This document shows, one piece after another, positions 16,989 through 26,340 of a stretch of 32,442 bases of DNA. Source of the stretch: an uncultured Verrucomicrobiales bacterium (GTDB lineage Bacteria > Verrucomicrobiota > Verrucomicrobiia > Verrucomicrobiales > Akkermansiaceae); the NCBI GenBank assembly GCA_937958875.1, contig CALGMJ010000131.1, positions 1 to 32,442 on the forward strand, given 5' to 3'. The notes beneath the pieces were generated by a model that had not been told where the DNA came from, ran no database searches, and worked only from the letters and a program-made list of their open reading frames with translations. Position 1 is the first letter of the stretch. Every line of letters begins with the position of its first letter. The position numbers and the translations under genes were made by a program.

Positions 16989-18584
16989 TTAGAATGAAAG
17001 AGAGGTCATCATGCGGGTGACGGCAGCTTTGATGACAGAGGGAGGTAGAGCGAGTGCGCGGGTCGGAGTGATCGCGGCGATGTTAATCCCGTAGACATGA
17101 CCTTCAGGATCGAGAAGAGGTGATCCACAATCCCAAGCGCTGAGAGGAAGGCTGTGAGCGAGTGTTTCGGGGAAGGGACCGCGATAAACGCTAGGCATAA
17201 TAAGTTGAGGATGTTGGAAGTGGAGTCCAGTTGTCTTTGGAAGAAGGGGGGGAGGACTCAGGGTGAGCTTGCGAGTGAGGTGTTCTTCTCCGCGTTGAAT
17301 ACTCAGTTCTACCACGTCTCCTACTTCTTTTTGAGTCAGTAAGAGTGTGAGTTCATAGCGAGAACGAATGGTCTGATTATCGATTTTTTTCAGGCGATCT
17401 CCTGCCTTGAGGTCACTTTCGGTAGCTGGGCTGTCAGGTCGAATAGCGGCGATGACAAAGTCGCTTTCTAGCTGCTCGGGGATGAGCCCGAGTGAGGTCG
17501 TCTGGCTGCTATCGTGCTGGCTCACAGGGTGAGCGGGTAATTGATGGCTGAAGGTGCTGGTGACATCGAGAGCCGCTTCGCTATTTTCTGCTGAAGCATC
17601 ACCTAACAGGGTGTGATGATAGAGAAAGCTACCTGCCTTTAAGGTTTCAGGATCACTCCAGGATACGGTAGGGAGATTCTGAGCGGAGATGGCAATCAGT
17701 GCCAAATCTGTCTCTTGGTCAGTCGCAAGTAGAGCCGCTGGAAAGTCCTGGCCTTGAAAGCGAAAGAGAAAATCTGGTCCTAGGTCGCTCGCCTTCGTTA
17801 AAATGAGACCATCTGAACGAATGATCGTGCCCACAATAGAATTGGTGAGAGGGCGTCCTTCATTGATGATGAGCCCCGTTGCTGGGTGCTGCTTTCCTTT
17901 GGGAAGCTCTCCAAATTTTGGGATTTTTTTGTCGGAAATGGTAACCCCTTCCAATTCAGGGAAATCTTCTAAGAGACGTGAGATGTCGAGTGCCCGGATC
18001 GACTGTCCTCCATCCTTTTTTCGGAGCTTCATGCTGACCCCTGTCAGGGCTCCCTCAAGATTGAAAATAGGAGTGCCAACAGGGAGGAGTCCCTGTTTTA
18101 CGGCAAAGAGATTTTCGGGAGAAGAGCTAAGAGGATGAGAGCGGGAAAGTACGATGGATACCTTTTCCCCGATGGTAGGGCTCGGCGCTACGACAGGAAG
18201 GTAAAACCAGGTATTCGATTTTGGTGCTGGGGCGATGGTGCTACGGGTGACCTCGACACCTTCAGGGAGTTTCAGCAGGACTGATGAACGTTTTTCGAGG
18301 TCTTTGATCGTCTCCAAGATTTCTCGAGAACCGTTACGCCGGTAGAGTAGGTAAGGGGTGTCACTGCCGTCGATGCTTTCGATCTTAGGAGAGAGAATGT
18401 GCCCCTCTGAGCCGAGCGAGACCGCAGGGAGGATCTGGGTGAGCCCCAGACGTCCGACCATCAGGATCTGGTCCTGTAGCTGCTTCGTAAGAGTAATGGT
18501 ATGCTGCTCGAGAGGCGTTCCTATTGCGCTCACGGTGAGGAATGTGAAGAAGGCTAGCTTTTTAAATGATGAGAGCAGGATCAT
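16989..18584 (-). CDS. HtrA-like pseudo-protease with PDZ domain
   Basis: Two trypsin-like segments without a canonical triad (LLPVGTPIFNLEG; GLILTKASDLG, DQETDLALIAI, WDCGSPLLDPEG) plus PDZ SDLKAGDRLKKIDNQTI. Confidence 0.75.
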   Translation of the reverse strand: MILLSSFKKLAFFTFLTVSAIGTPLEQHTITLTKQLQDQILMVGRLGLTQILPAVSLGSEGHILSPKIESIDGSDTPYLLYRRNGSREILETIKDLEKRSSVLLKLPEGVEVTRSTIAPAPKSNTWFYLPVVAPSPTIGEKVSIVLSRSHPLSSSPENLFAVKQGLLPVGTPIFNLEGALTGVSMKLRKKDGGQSIRALDISRLLEDFPELEGVTISDKKIPKFGELPKGKQHPATGLIINEGRPLTNSIVGTIIRSDGLILTKASDLGPDFLFRFQGQDFPAALLATDQETDLALIAISAQNLPTVSWSDPETLKAGSFLYHHTLLGDASAENSEAALDVTSTFSHQLPAHPVSQHDSSQTTSLGLIPEQLESDFVIAAIRPDSPATESDLKAGDRLKKIDNQTIRSRYELTLLLTQKEVGDVVELSIQRGEEHLTRKLTLSPPPLLPKTTGLHFQHPQLIMPSVYRGPFPETLAHSLPLSAWDCGSPLLDPEGHVYGINIAAITPTRALALPPSVIKAAVTRMMTSLSF

Positions 18585-18585
18585 A

Positions 18586-20931
18586 TTACCAGACTTGTTG
18601 CAGTTGATCGAGAGGGAGCCAGAAGCTGGTGTCTGGAGTTACGATGAAGGCATGCGTTTCATTGCTGCTATCGACTTCGACAATCTGGCCGGAACGAAGA
18701 GCTGGAAAATCCCAGTTCGGCATTCCAACCTTCGGCTCACGTGGGAGTTCATCTGCGAGCACCATGTATTGTTCTGCGGCGTAGGCGTGCGAGTTTCTCC
18801 AGAAAGCAATGGCTGCAAAAATAAAGACAGCGACTAGGCAGAGGAATGCGGGCCATCGTGGAAAGTCTGACTTCAGACGTCGAGTGGCGATGAAGGCGAA
18901 AGTAAAGATCCAGCAGGCTAGAGAAATTTTTAGAAACTGGTCCGGGCGAAGAGCCAAAAATTGAGTTCCTGGCAGGCTTGCCTGGCCGAGACGTGTCAGA
19001 ATTTGATCCATGAGCGTGCGCCCTTCAGGATTTAATGGATCGAGTAGTAAGGCGGTGTGGCAGGCTGCTCGCGCCTGTGCTGGTTGGTCCGCAGCAAGGC
19101 GTGCCTTTGCTAGATTGAGGTGCAGCTCTGGATGTCCAGGGTGATCAACGATGATCTTCTGATAGCTTTCAGCTGCCGCTTGGTAGCGCTTTTCGGTAAA
19201 GGCTTGATTCGCTTCGCTAAGTAAGCTGGCCCGGAGTGGAAGTACGGTGAATGCTAGAATTAAGAGGATTTTGCTGAGATGGGTAACGATCACTTTAAGA
19301 TCGATTTCTGTTTTTTTGGCCCCAAAGGCGGAATCACTATGAGTGATGAGAAGTTCTGCCATCTCTTCATGCTCAGCAGGGAGGGCCTTTGCCACTTCTC
19401 GCGCGGTAGCACCTGTTGGTAAATTCAGAGAATTTCTCAGGGCTGGAAGAACTTCAGTGTCGATCAGGGTGGGAGCGGCTTCGTCGCTTTGCAGGCGTTC
19501 GATAAGTTCTTGGTTGTGGTTTCGTTCTTCCTCAGCTTCAGGATCGCGCTCGTCGAGCCGTTTACGGACAAATCCCGCTAGGAATGGGAGCAGGGGGGCG
19601 AGGGCAATGAGTGGAAATGAGATCGCAGGAAGATTAAGCAAAATCGGACGCTGAAAACTTTTTCCTTTTTCCAGCGAGGGCTGCATCAGTGGAAACTCTG
19701 ATAAGTTGTTCGATACCCCTATGAGTTGAATCTCAGGAGAAATGGAGTGGAGCTTCCAGTCCTCTTGCTGAGGGTCGAAAGTTGCAAGTGTAACTTTAGG
19801 GAAAGTCGCAGCTTCTCCGGTAGCAAGAAGTTCTTGTGAAATTTTGATCGATTGCCTCGTCGCAAGTCGTTGATTCCGATTCTCGTGTTCAGATTTCAGC
19901 TGAATGGAGGAAAAGCCCTTACGAGAAAAGTCGAGTGAACGCAGAAGGGTAGGGTTTCCGTAGCCTTCAGCGAAAATGGAGAGGTAGAGCGGTTCCTTCG
20001 GCTGGATCGCGCGAGGAGAGAGAAGGCCTCTCAGTTCCCAGTCGCCAATAAGTCCGGTATCAACTGCGTTTTCATGAGGGAGCGGAGGCACGCTTTTCAC
20101 GGGGAGATCTAGCTGCGCTAGGGAAACTCGGCTCAGGCGCTTATCGCTACTGGAAATGCTGAAATAACAATGGCCTTTCAACCGCTCCGTGGATCCCACG
20201 GTAAAGCGTGCCTGATAGTTATAAGCGCGGTATTCCTGCTCACCGACGAGCTTGGGCTCGATCCGATAGCGGCGGATATGGCGGCTAAATTGATCTTGGA
20301 ACCAGGAACGAAAGGGCCTCAGGTAATCTTCTGGTCGGGCTCGGCGTCCGGGCGTAGGCGTAAAGACATGCCAGTCGACGCCCTCGATATGGCGGTGCGG
20401 ATTTTCCTGCCTGTTCGCGATGCTGTCTACCGCGACGAGTTGGCGGATGTTAAGATCTACCGACTGACCGATGTAGAGTGTCTTTGGTGGTTCCTCAAAG
20501 CCGTTCCAGTGAAATTGCATGTCACAGCTGTTCGACGGGAGAGGGTTGGGATTAGCAATGAGGTCGTCTAGCTTGATGACAAATGATTCCTTTCCGACTT
20601 TCATCGGGATGGCTGGAAAAGTGATCGTTCCTGGCGAGGTCGCCATGAAGTTGATGGTGACCACATGGGCATCAAAGTGGATCATGCTTTCTTCGCGAGA
20701 GGCGATACGCGATAGCCAGAACACTTTGTGATGTTTCGGAAGCGGTGCGATATCGATTGGCTCTCGAGAGCTTACTGAAAATTGATACTCTCGGTACGTT
20801 TGGATGACAGGATTCGAGGGTTGGACCACTTGGTATTCGACCTCAGCCTTCGCTGAATGAAAGCCCGATAACATAAGTGCGAAAAACACCGGAAGCCAGG
20901 CTGGGTAGGAAATCGTGAAATTCATTCTCAT
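18586..20931 (-). CDS. BatD-like protein fused to a BatE-like TPR/SH3-like C-terminus
   Basis: N-terminal BatD-like beta-rich region; C-terminal TPRs (NQAFTEKRYQAAAESYQKIIVDHPGHPELHLNLAKARLA) and terminal segment RSGQIVEVDSSNETHAFIVTPDTSFWLPLDQLQQVW. Confidence 0.75.
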   Translation of the reverse strand: MRMNFTISYPAWLPVFFALMLSGFHSAKAEVEYQVVQPSNPVIQTYREYQFSVSSREPIDIAPLPKHHKVFWLSRIASREESMIHFDAHVVTINFMATSPGTITFPAIPMKVGKESFVIKLDDLIANPNPLPSNSCDMQFHWNGFEEPPKTLYIGQSVDLNIRQLVAVDSIANRQENPHRHIEGVDWHVFTPTPGRRARPEDYLRPFRSWFQDQFSRHIRRYRIEPKLVGEQEYRAYNYQARFTVGSTERLKGHCYFSISSSDKRLSRVSLAQLDLPVKSVPPLPHENAVDTGLIGDWELRGLLSPRAIQPKEPLYLSIFAEGYGNPTLLRSLDFSRKGFSSIQLKSEHENRNQRLATRQSIKISQELLATGEAATFPKVTLATFDPQQEDWKLHSISPEIQLIGVSNNLSEFPLMQPSLEKGKSFQRPILLNLPAISFPLIALAPLLPFLAGFVRKRLDERDPEAEEERNHNQELIERLQSDEAAPTLIDTEVLPALRNSLNLPTGATAREVAKALPAEHEEMAELLITHSDSAFGAKKTEIDLKVIVTHLSKILLILAFTVLPLRASLLSEANQAFTEKRYQAAAESYQKIIVDHPGHPELHLNLAKARLAADQPAQARAACHTALLLDPLNPEGRTLMDQILTRLGQASLPGTQFLALRPDQFLKISLACWIFTFAFIATRRLKSDFPRWPAFLCLVAVFIFAAIAFWRNSHAYAAEQYMVLADELPREPKVGMPNWDFPALRSGQIVEVDSSNETHAFIVTPDTSFWLPLDQLQQVW

Positions 20932-23435
20932 TTATCCATGGAGCGTGGGACGCGACGGTATTTTTTTTCTAAACCTTCTAATAAACGGTCTCGGAGAGAC
21001 CCTTGGTTTTTTTGAGCTCGTCTTAGATCTGCTTCCCGGTCTGCTTTATCTTCAGGAGCTTGCTGTTGTTCTAAATCATCCGGGGTGCCTTTATCTGGTT
21101 CGGCCTGTTTTTCACCCTCATTTTCTTCCTGATCCTGATCCTGACCTTGGCCCTGACCCTGCTGCATTTGCTGAGGGTCGATGAGATGTTCTAGGGCATT
21201 TTTGATATGCTGAGTGGAGGGATGTAGGTCGCGGATTTTATGCGGTGCGGGCGCGAGTTCGATATCCTCGAGAGCGAGTTGGAATTCAGGAAATTTTTCC
21301 AGATCGAGAAGGGTTGGTTGATCCTGAATGACCTCTGCGGCGTAAATGAGATCTGTGATCGCCGTAGTAGATTTAGAAATTTTTTCCCGGTTGATTTCCT
21401 GACGAGTGGTCACCTCTTGGTCGAGGCTTCGTCGAAAGGCTGTTTCTTGCACCAGAGCTTCCATGGTGTGTTTTACCGCTGAAGTGTAGGCTTGATGGTA
21501 GGTGAGATAGGCTTTCGTACGAGCGAGATCACGGTATGCCATAGCGAGATTCTCTGGAAGTGTTTCATGATTGGGGAAAAGAGGAACAGTCTCGCGGTAA
21601 AATTCGAGTGATTTTTCATAGAGGGCAATGGCCCGTTTGAGCTGCTTCTCGATGCCGCGTTTAGCGATCGAATTTGCCAAATGTTTTCTCACAGCCTCGC
21701 TTGCAGCATCGTCAGGGAAGTCTGGCACCATGAAACGGGCTTTTTGATGATGTAAGATGGCTTGTTGATAGAGGGCGCGAAATTGTAAGTCAGGGCGATC
21801 GACATCGGCTTCTGCGTACGACTGATCATAGAGATCAAGGAGTAGTTCGAATCGGTCTCTCGAAATCAGGCTGAGGTCAGGTTCATTCCGTTCCAGCTGC
21901 ATAGCCTGATTAAAAAGTCGCACCGAACGTTGGTTCCCAGTTAAGCCCGGATCGGTAAGATCCTGCTGCACCTCAGCTGGTAAATGATCGAGCGAGTTCG
22001 GGCTGTCGGAGACGGCTTTATTCCCACCCAAAATTTCATTAGCTCGTCTGATCCATGAAGCGGGACCAGCGGGATCATGAGTGAGCTGGCCAAGAACATT
22101 TTCTGACCCCGGTTCGAGAAAGATAGAAGTGGGGAATGAGGTGACCTTGAACTTCTTGGCCATGAAACGGTGCGCATTTCTTCGCTCCGCAGAAATGCCC
22201 GCCCGTGGAAGGTCAATGGTCCGAGAGATTACCTTCGCCCGTTCCCATTTTTGATAGCTGGAATGGTTGAGGATTTCTCGTTCAAAGGTGAGTGAGAGAG
22301 GGGACCAGTCACTTCCGGTAAAGTGGATTACGAGTGGGATTTCTTCTTCCTCAGAAAGCTTACGAGCATCACTGTAGCCAGCTAGTTTTTCATATGAAGC
22401 GGCCTCTTCCTGAGCATAACACTGACTACCAGTGAAATGTGGTTCGAGAAAGAAGAAGGCAAAAGAAGCAGTGAGTGGGCGCCATTTTTTTCCCCGTAAA
22501 GGTAAGAATAGATGGATTAGGAGTAGGACGAGTGCGATGCTCAGCGGGTAAGCATAGAGTTCCAGAGGGCGATTGTAGATTTCAGGGGCGATATCACCAC
22601 CGAAGAGTTCGATCGCGTCGATTCTCGCGTTCAGCTTACTGACCGTTTCATCAAGGTCTGCTGGCTTTCCGGTGAAAAATCCCCCCAGAGTTTCTTGAGC
22701 CATGGAGCGCAGAGGCTTGTCATTGGCCCGAGACCGAAGCGGACTATTAGGCAGGCTAGCCTCAGTTTTTGTATTGCCGAGGACGATGGTGAATATGGGG
22801 ATGTCTTTTTCAGATAAAGCTTTGATGCTAGCATCAGGATTATTGGAAACATTATCTCCATCAGAAAGGACGATGATTGCCGACCCAGGGGGTGGATTCT
22901 CAGTGAGCAGGGTATTCGCAGAGTCGAGTGCTGCTGCAAAATCTGTGCCTCCCACGGGGATGCTTCCTGGCTCTAGAATATTGAGCCGACTGAGCAGCAT
23001 GGTACGCTCCAGAGTGGTCGGACATTCAGGGAAAGGCGCTCCAGAAAAGGAGATCAACCCGATGCGGTCTGAAGGGCGACTGTCGATGATTTCTCGAGCG
23101 TAGAGCTTAGCCGCGTTCAGCCGAGTCAGACCTTCCGCATCGCTCGCACTCATCGATTTGGAAACATCTAAGAGAAAGATGAGATTCTTTGTCGGTTTAC
23201 GATGTTCGCTCAGAATCGTTCCTCCATATGGACGGATCAGGGTGAGCGCAGTCAGAATGAATGCTCCTAGTAAGACTGCCGTTAAGATGCGGCGGCGGGT
23301 CGGAGAGGCATTACTATGGAGACCGCTGAGTTGCGTCACGAGATCTTTCCGTGTCTTTACGGCGTAGCCGAACGCTCCCAGAACCACCGCAATGGTCGGG
23401 AGAATCCAGATGAGAGCCTCAGTTTTTAAAAACAT
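20928..23435 (-). CDS. BatB-like VWA protein fused to a thioredoxin-like domain and a BatC-like TPR region
   Basis: VWA MIDAS FLLDVSKSMSASD; thioredoxin-like VIHFTGSDWSPLSLTFEREIL...VTSFPTSIFLEPG; TPR-like helices and acidic/Gln-rich C-terminus. The start at 23435 (MFLKTEALIWILPTIAVV) is preferred to 23537, which lies inside the upstream gene. Confidence 0.8.
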   Translation of the reverse strand: MFLKTEALIWILPTIAVVLGAFGYAVKTRKDLVTQLSGLHSNASPTRRRILTAVLLGAFILTALTLIRPYGGTILSEHRKPTKNLIFLLDVSKSMSASDAEGLTRLNAAKLYAREIIDSRPSDRIGLISFSGAPFPECPTTLERTMLLSRLNILEPGSIPVGGTDFAAALDSANTLLTENPPPGSAIIVLSDGDNVSNNPDASIKALSEKDIPIFTIVLGNTKTEASLPNSPLRSRANDKPLRSMAQETLGGFFTGKPADLDETVSKLNARIDAIELFGGDIAPEIYNRPLELYAYPLSIALVLLLIHLFLPLRGKKWRPLTASFAFFFLEPHFTGSQCYAQEEAASYEKLAGYSDARKLSEEEEIPLVIHFTGSDWSPLSLTFEREILNHSSYQKWERAKVISRTIDLPRAGISAERRNAHRFMAKKFKVTSFPTSIFLEPGSENVLGQLTHDPAGPASWIRRANEILGGNKAVSDSPNSLDHLPAEVQQDLTDPGLTGNQRSVRLFNQAMQLERNEPDLSLISRDRFELLLDLYDQSYAEADVDRPDLQFRALYQQAILHHQKARFMVPDFPDDAASEAVRKHLANSIAKRGIEKQLKRAIALYEKSLEFYRETVPLFPNHETLPENLAMAYRDLARTKAYLTYHQAYTSAVKHTMEALVQETAFRRSLDQEVTTRQEINREKISKSTTAITDLIYAAEVIQDQPTLLDLEKFPEFQLALEDIELAPAPHKIRDLHPSTQHIKNALEHLIDPQQMQQGQGQGQDQDQEENEGEKQAEPDKGTPDDLEQQQAPEDKADREADLRRAQKNQGSLRDRLLEGLEKKYRRVPRSMDK

Positions 23436-23439
23436 GACG

Positions 23440-24474
23440 TCAGACGAGCGTTTGTAGGATGGTATAGCGCAGGAGCAGGGAAATTGCGAGGAGGATGAAG
23501 CCGGTAAGGACCCAAGTAGGAAAGAGATCTCGCTCAAAAATCAGCGCTGGGTGAACCCGTGATGTCCGTTCTAGAGCGTCAATGGTATCCATGACTCTTT
23601 CAAAACCGACATTGTCTTTTGCTCGAAAAAATTGCCCTCCAGCGAGGCTAGCTACCTTTTCCAGTGTTCTAGTGTCAAAGCGAATGATTGCTCCCATCGT
23701 CTGCAGGTGTTTAGGGAGATAGGGCTGATCTCCTCCGATGCCGACGGTGTGAATGGTAATGCCTTTCTCCCGAGCCGTTCGGGCTGCTTCTTCAGGGGTG
23801 AACACTTCATCATCCACCGTATTGTCACCATCGGTGATGAGAATAATGGTACGACGGTTTTCGGAATGAGCGAGGAGTGCATTGATCGATGCTCCTAGGC
23901 CACCGCCAATATTGGTGCCACGATTGAACATATCCAAAAGATCATTTTCGAGGAGATCCACCTGCGATATGAGGAAATCATGGTCGAGCGTTGGCGGACA
24001 AGTGACATAAGCGTGGACCCCGAAGACAACGAGTCCGATACGATCGTGGGAGCGGCGTTTTACAAAGCGGGCAATCTGATCTCGAGCTACGCCTAAGCGA
24101 TCTTTTAAAGCGCCACTTTTCACTGCATTGACGACCTCGCGACGGCTATTCATTCCTTGCACGGGATCATAAGCGTCCATGCTATTAGAGTAATCTAATG
24201 CGATGATGATATCAGTGCCCTCCCGGGTAGTCGGCATCAGTTCAATATCTGATTGAGGACGAGCGAGAGCAATGATGAAGGCGATGGCTGCGAGAGCTTC
24301 TAGTAGGATCAAGAAGTGGCGGGATGACCAGAGTCGCTTCTTGATTGGTTCATCAGTGAAGTGTTCAGCTGAAGAAACGGCAATGGCCGCTGGGCGTGCC
24401 AACCATCGCCAGACCACTCCCGCAATGACAAAGGGAATGAGCCAGAGGACATAGGGGAAGGCAAAGTCAGGCAT
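23440..24474 (-). CDS. BatA-like VWA domain membrane protein
   Basis: N-terminal aerotolerance-type TM segment MPDFAFPYVLWLIPFVIAGVVWRW...; VWA MIDAS IIIALDYSNSMD, TNIGGGL and ITDGDNT; C-terminal TM. Confidence 0.88.
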   Translation of the reverse strand: MPDFAFPYVLWLIPFVIAGVVWRWLARPAAIAVSSAEHFTDEPIKKRLWSSRHFLILLEALAAIAFIIALARPQSDIELMPTTREGTDIIIALDYSNSMDAYDPVQGMNSRREVVNAVKSGALKDRLGVARDQIARFVKRRSHDRIGLVVFGVHAYVTCPPTLDHDFLISQVDLLENDLLDMFNRGTNIGGGLGASINALLAHSENRRTIILITDGDNTVDDEVFTPEEAARTAREKGITIHTVGIGGDQPYLPKHLQTMGAIIRFDTRTLEKVASLAGGQFFRAKDNVGFERVMDTIDALERTSRVHPALIFERDLFPTWVLTGFILLAISLLLRYTILQTLV

Positions 24475-25462
24475 GGTCGTCGTCCGGTTCCGGTTGAGGT
24501 TTTGTTTCCTGAATGAAGCGTCGTACTAAGGTGATGGCACGAGGGGAGTGATCTGTCTTAGGCTCATATTCGGCAAACTTAATGCGGTCTGCTAGCTGTG
24601 CCAGCCATGGGAGTTCGGACGCTTCAGCCATCGGGATTTTTTCGAGCCGCGTCACGGTTGCCAAGAATTCCGTGGATGTTTTCGCGGTGGCTCGAATGCC
24701 GAAACGTTTACTCGTGTAACGCTTCAGGAGATCGGTAAGGCGAGAAAAGAAAATGGTAGGGGTGAGCCCTTTCTCTGCTTCTAACTTTGCCAAATCATTG
24801 AGCGCCTTTTCCCAGAATGGCTGCTTAAGACGGCTGGACTCAGATCGAAGGTAAATCACGATCATCATCACAAAAAAGAGAATGGAAATCCCGATCAGAT
24901 ACCAGAATCTAGAAGTAGATTTCTCCTCTGGGGTGGCGGGTTTAAGAGCCGGGACAGTCTCGTTTTGGAAGTTTTTGGGGTTTTTAATAATAGCGGGTAG
25001 ATTCCCTGGATCAAAAACTTTTAGCTTTGGTAGTTTTACCTGCGCGACAAGCGGTGAGGAACGGTCAGTTGGAACAAGTTGAAGCGCGATGGAATGAGTC
25101 TCAGATGGCTGAACGCGGGTTGGGACGAAATGAGTGGTGATTTTCCAAGTTCGATAGCCATTCAGATTAAGCGAACCCCGCCGGAATAGATGTTTGTGGG
25201 TGATGAAATTCTGAACCGGTGGAAGAAACTCTGGAAAGCTCGTGGGAATACTCGTCCGGAGCTCGCGATGCCAAGGCGTTTCGACTTCGAGATAGAGCGT
25301 GGCTGTGTGGCCTAGTGCAATCGTATCGTTTTTCCAGCGGGCCTTAGAGGTTTTAGGTGCCTCATCATTCTGCCAGACTTGGAAAAATAGATAGCCGACG
25401 ATTGCTCCCACGGTGAGTAGTAGGAATGCGATAGCTTTTAGAATCTGGAAGGCTTTTTTCAT
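24467..25462 (-). CDS. DUF4381-like membrane protein of the MoxR/Bat operon
   Basis: Two TM segments with a periplasmic domain between them. The position between DUF58 and BatA and the C-terminal LTDLLKRYTSKRFGIRATAKTSTEFL fit DUF4381-like proteins. Confidence 0.65.
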   Translation of the reverse strand: MKKAFQILKAIAFLLLTVGAIVGYLFFQVWQNDEAPKTSKARWKNDTIALGHTATLYLEVETPWHRELRTSIPTSFPEFLPPVQNFITHKHLFRRGSLNLNGYRTWKITTHFVPTRVQPSETHSIALQLVPTDRSSPLVAQVKLPKLKVFDPGNLPAIIKNPKNFQNETVPALKPATPEEKSTSRFWYLIGISILFFVMMIVIYLRSESSRLKQPFWEKALNDLAKLEAEKGLTPTIFFSRLTDLLKRYTSKRFGIRATAKTSTEFLATVTRLEKIPMAEASELPWLAQLADRIKFAEYEPKTDHSPRAITLVRRFIQETKPQPEPDDDHA

Positions 25463-26331
25463 CGGCGAGACATCCGGCGGTCAAAGAGAGCGATGAGAGC
25501 TGGTAAGTAATCGGTGGCGGTATCGAGTTCGACATAGTCGACCCCACTCTTGCGGCAGAGGGTCCGTAGTGCGTTCGTCTTACCGCTTGCTCGCTCTGAC
25601 AGAGTTTTCGCCTGAGCACGGGTAAGGCGGGAGACTGTACCTGTTTCTAAATCTTCAATTGAAAGCCCCGGAAGGTTCGGGAGGCTCCTTTCCAGCGGGT
25701 CAGAAATATGAAGGACGATGACTTCGTGTTTTCTAGCCAAGGTCTGCAGTGGTTTCTCAAAATCAGGAGTGATGAAATCACTCAGGATAAAGACGATGGA
25801 TTTCCTGAGCGTAGTTTTTAATAGATGCGTGATGCCACCTGCGAGATCAGTGCGGGGAGACTCCGGCTGGAAGGCAAGAAGTTCGCGAATGATTCTTAAG
25901 ACGTGACGGTGTCCTCGCTCAGGATCGAGCTGGAGTTCTTCCTGGTCTGAGTAAAGTAAAAGTCCTACTCGATCCTTATTCATCGTCGCAGAGAAAGCTA
26001 GAACAGCGGCGACTTCGGCCGTGAATTCTGTCTTAGAAGCCTGCCCGGAGCCAAAATTTCCCGAGGCCGATTTATCGACAAGGAGGAAGACATTCTGTTC
26101 CCGTTCTTCCGAGAAGAGCTTGATAAAAGGAGAGCCCATCCGTGCCGAAACATTCCAGTCGATAGCGCGAATTTCATCCCCTTCTTGAAATTCCCTGACT
26201 TCTGCAAACTCGATACCGCTCCCTTTAAAGGATGCCTGCCACGCTCCCGCGGTCCGGTTTTGCACAATGCGTCGGGTGCGGATCTCAATCTGCCGCACCT
26301 TTTCCATCAATTCTGTCGTGAGATCGGACAT
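25459..26331 (-). CDS. DUF58 domain-containing protein
   Basis: GIEFAEVREFQEGDEIRAIDWNVSARMGSPFIKLFSEEREQNVFLLVDKSAS is the characteristic DUF58 core. Confidence 0.93.
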   Translation of the reverse strand: MSDLTTELMEKVRQIEIRTRRIVQNRTAGAWQASFKGSGIEFAEVREFQEGDEIRAIDWNVSARMGSPFIKLFSEEREQNVFLLVDKSASGNFGSGQASKTEFTAEVAAVLAFSATMNKDRVGLLLYSDQEELQLDPERGHRHVLRIIRELLAFQPESPRTDLAGGITHLLKTTLRKSIVFILSDFITPDFEKPLQTLARKHEVIVLHISDPLERSLPNLPGLSIEDLETGTVSRLTRAQAKTLSERASGKTNALRTLCRKSGVDYVELDTATDYLPALIALFDRRMSRR

Positions 26332-26340
26332 AAATTCCCA

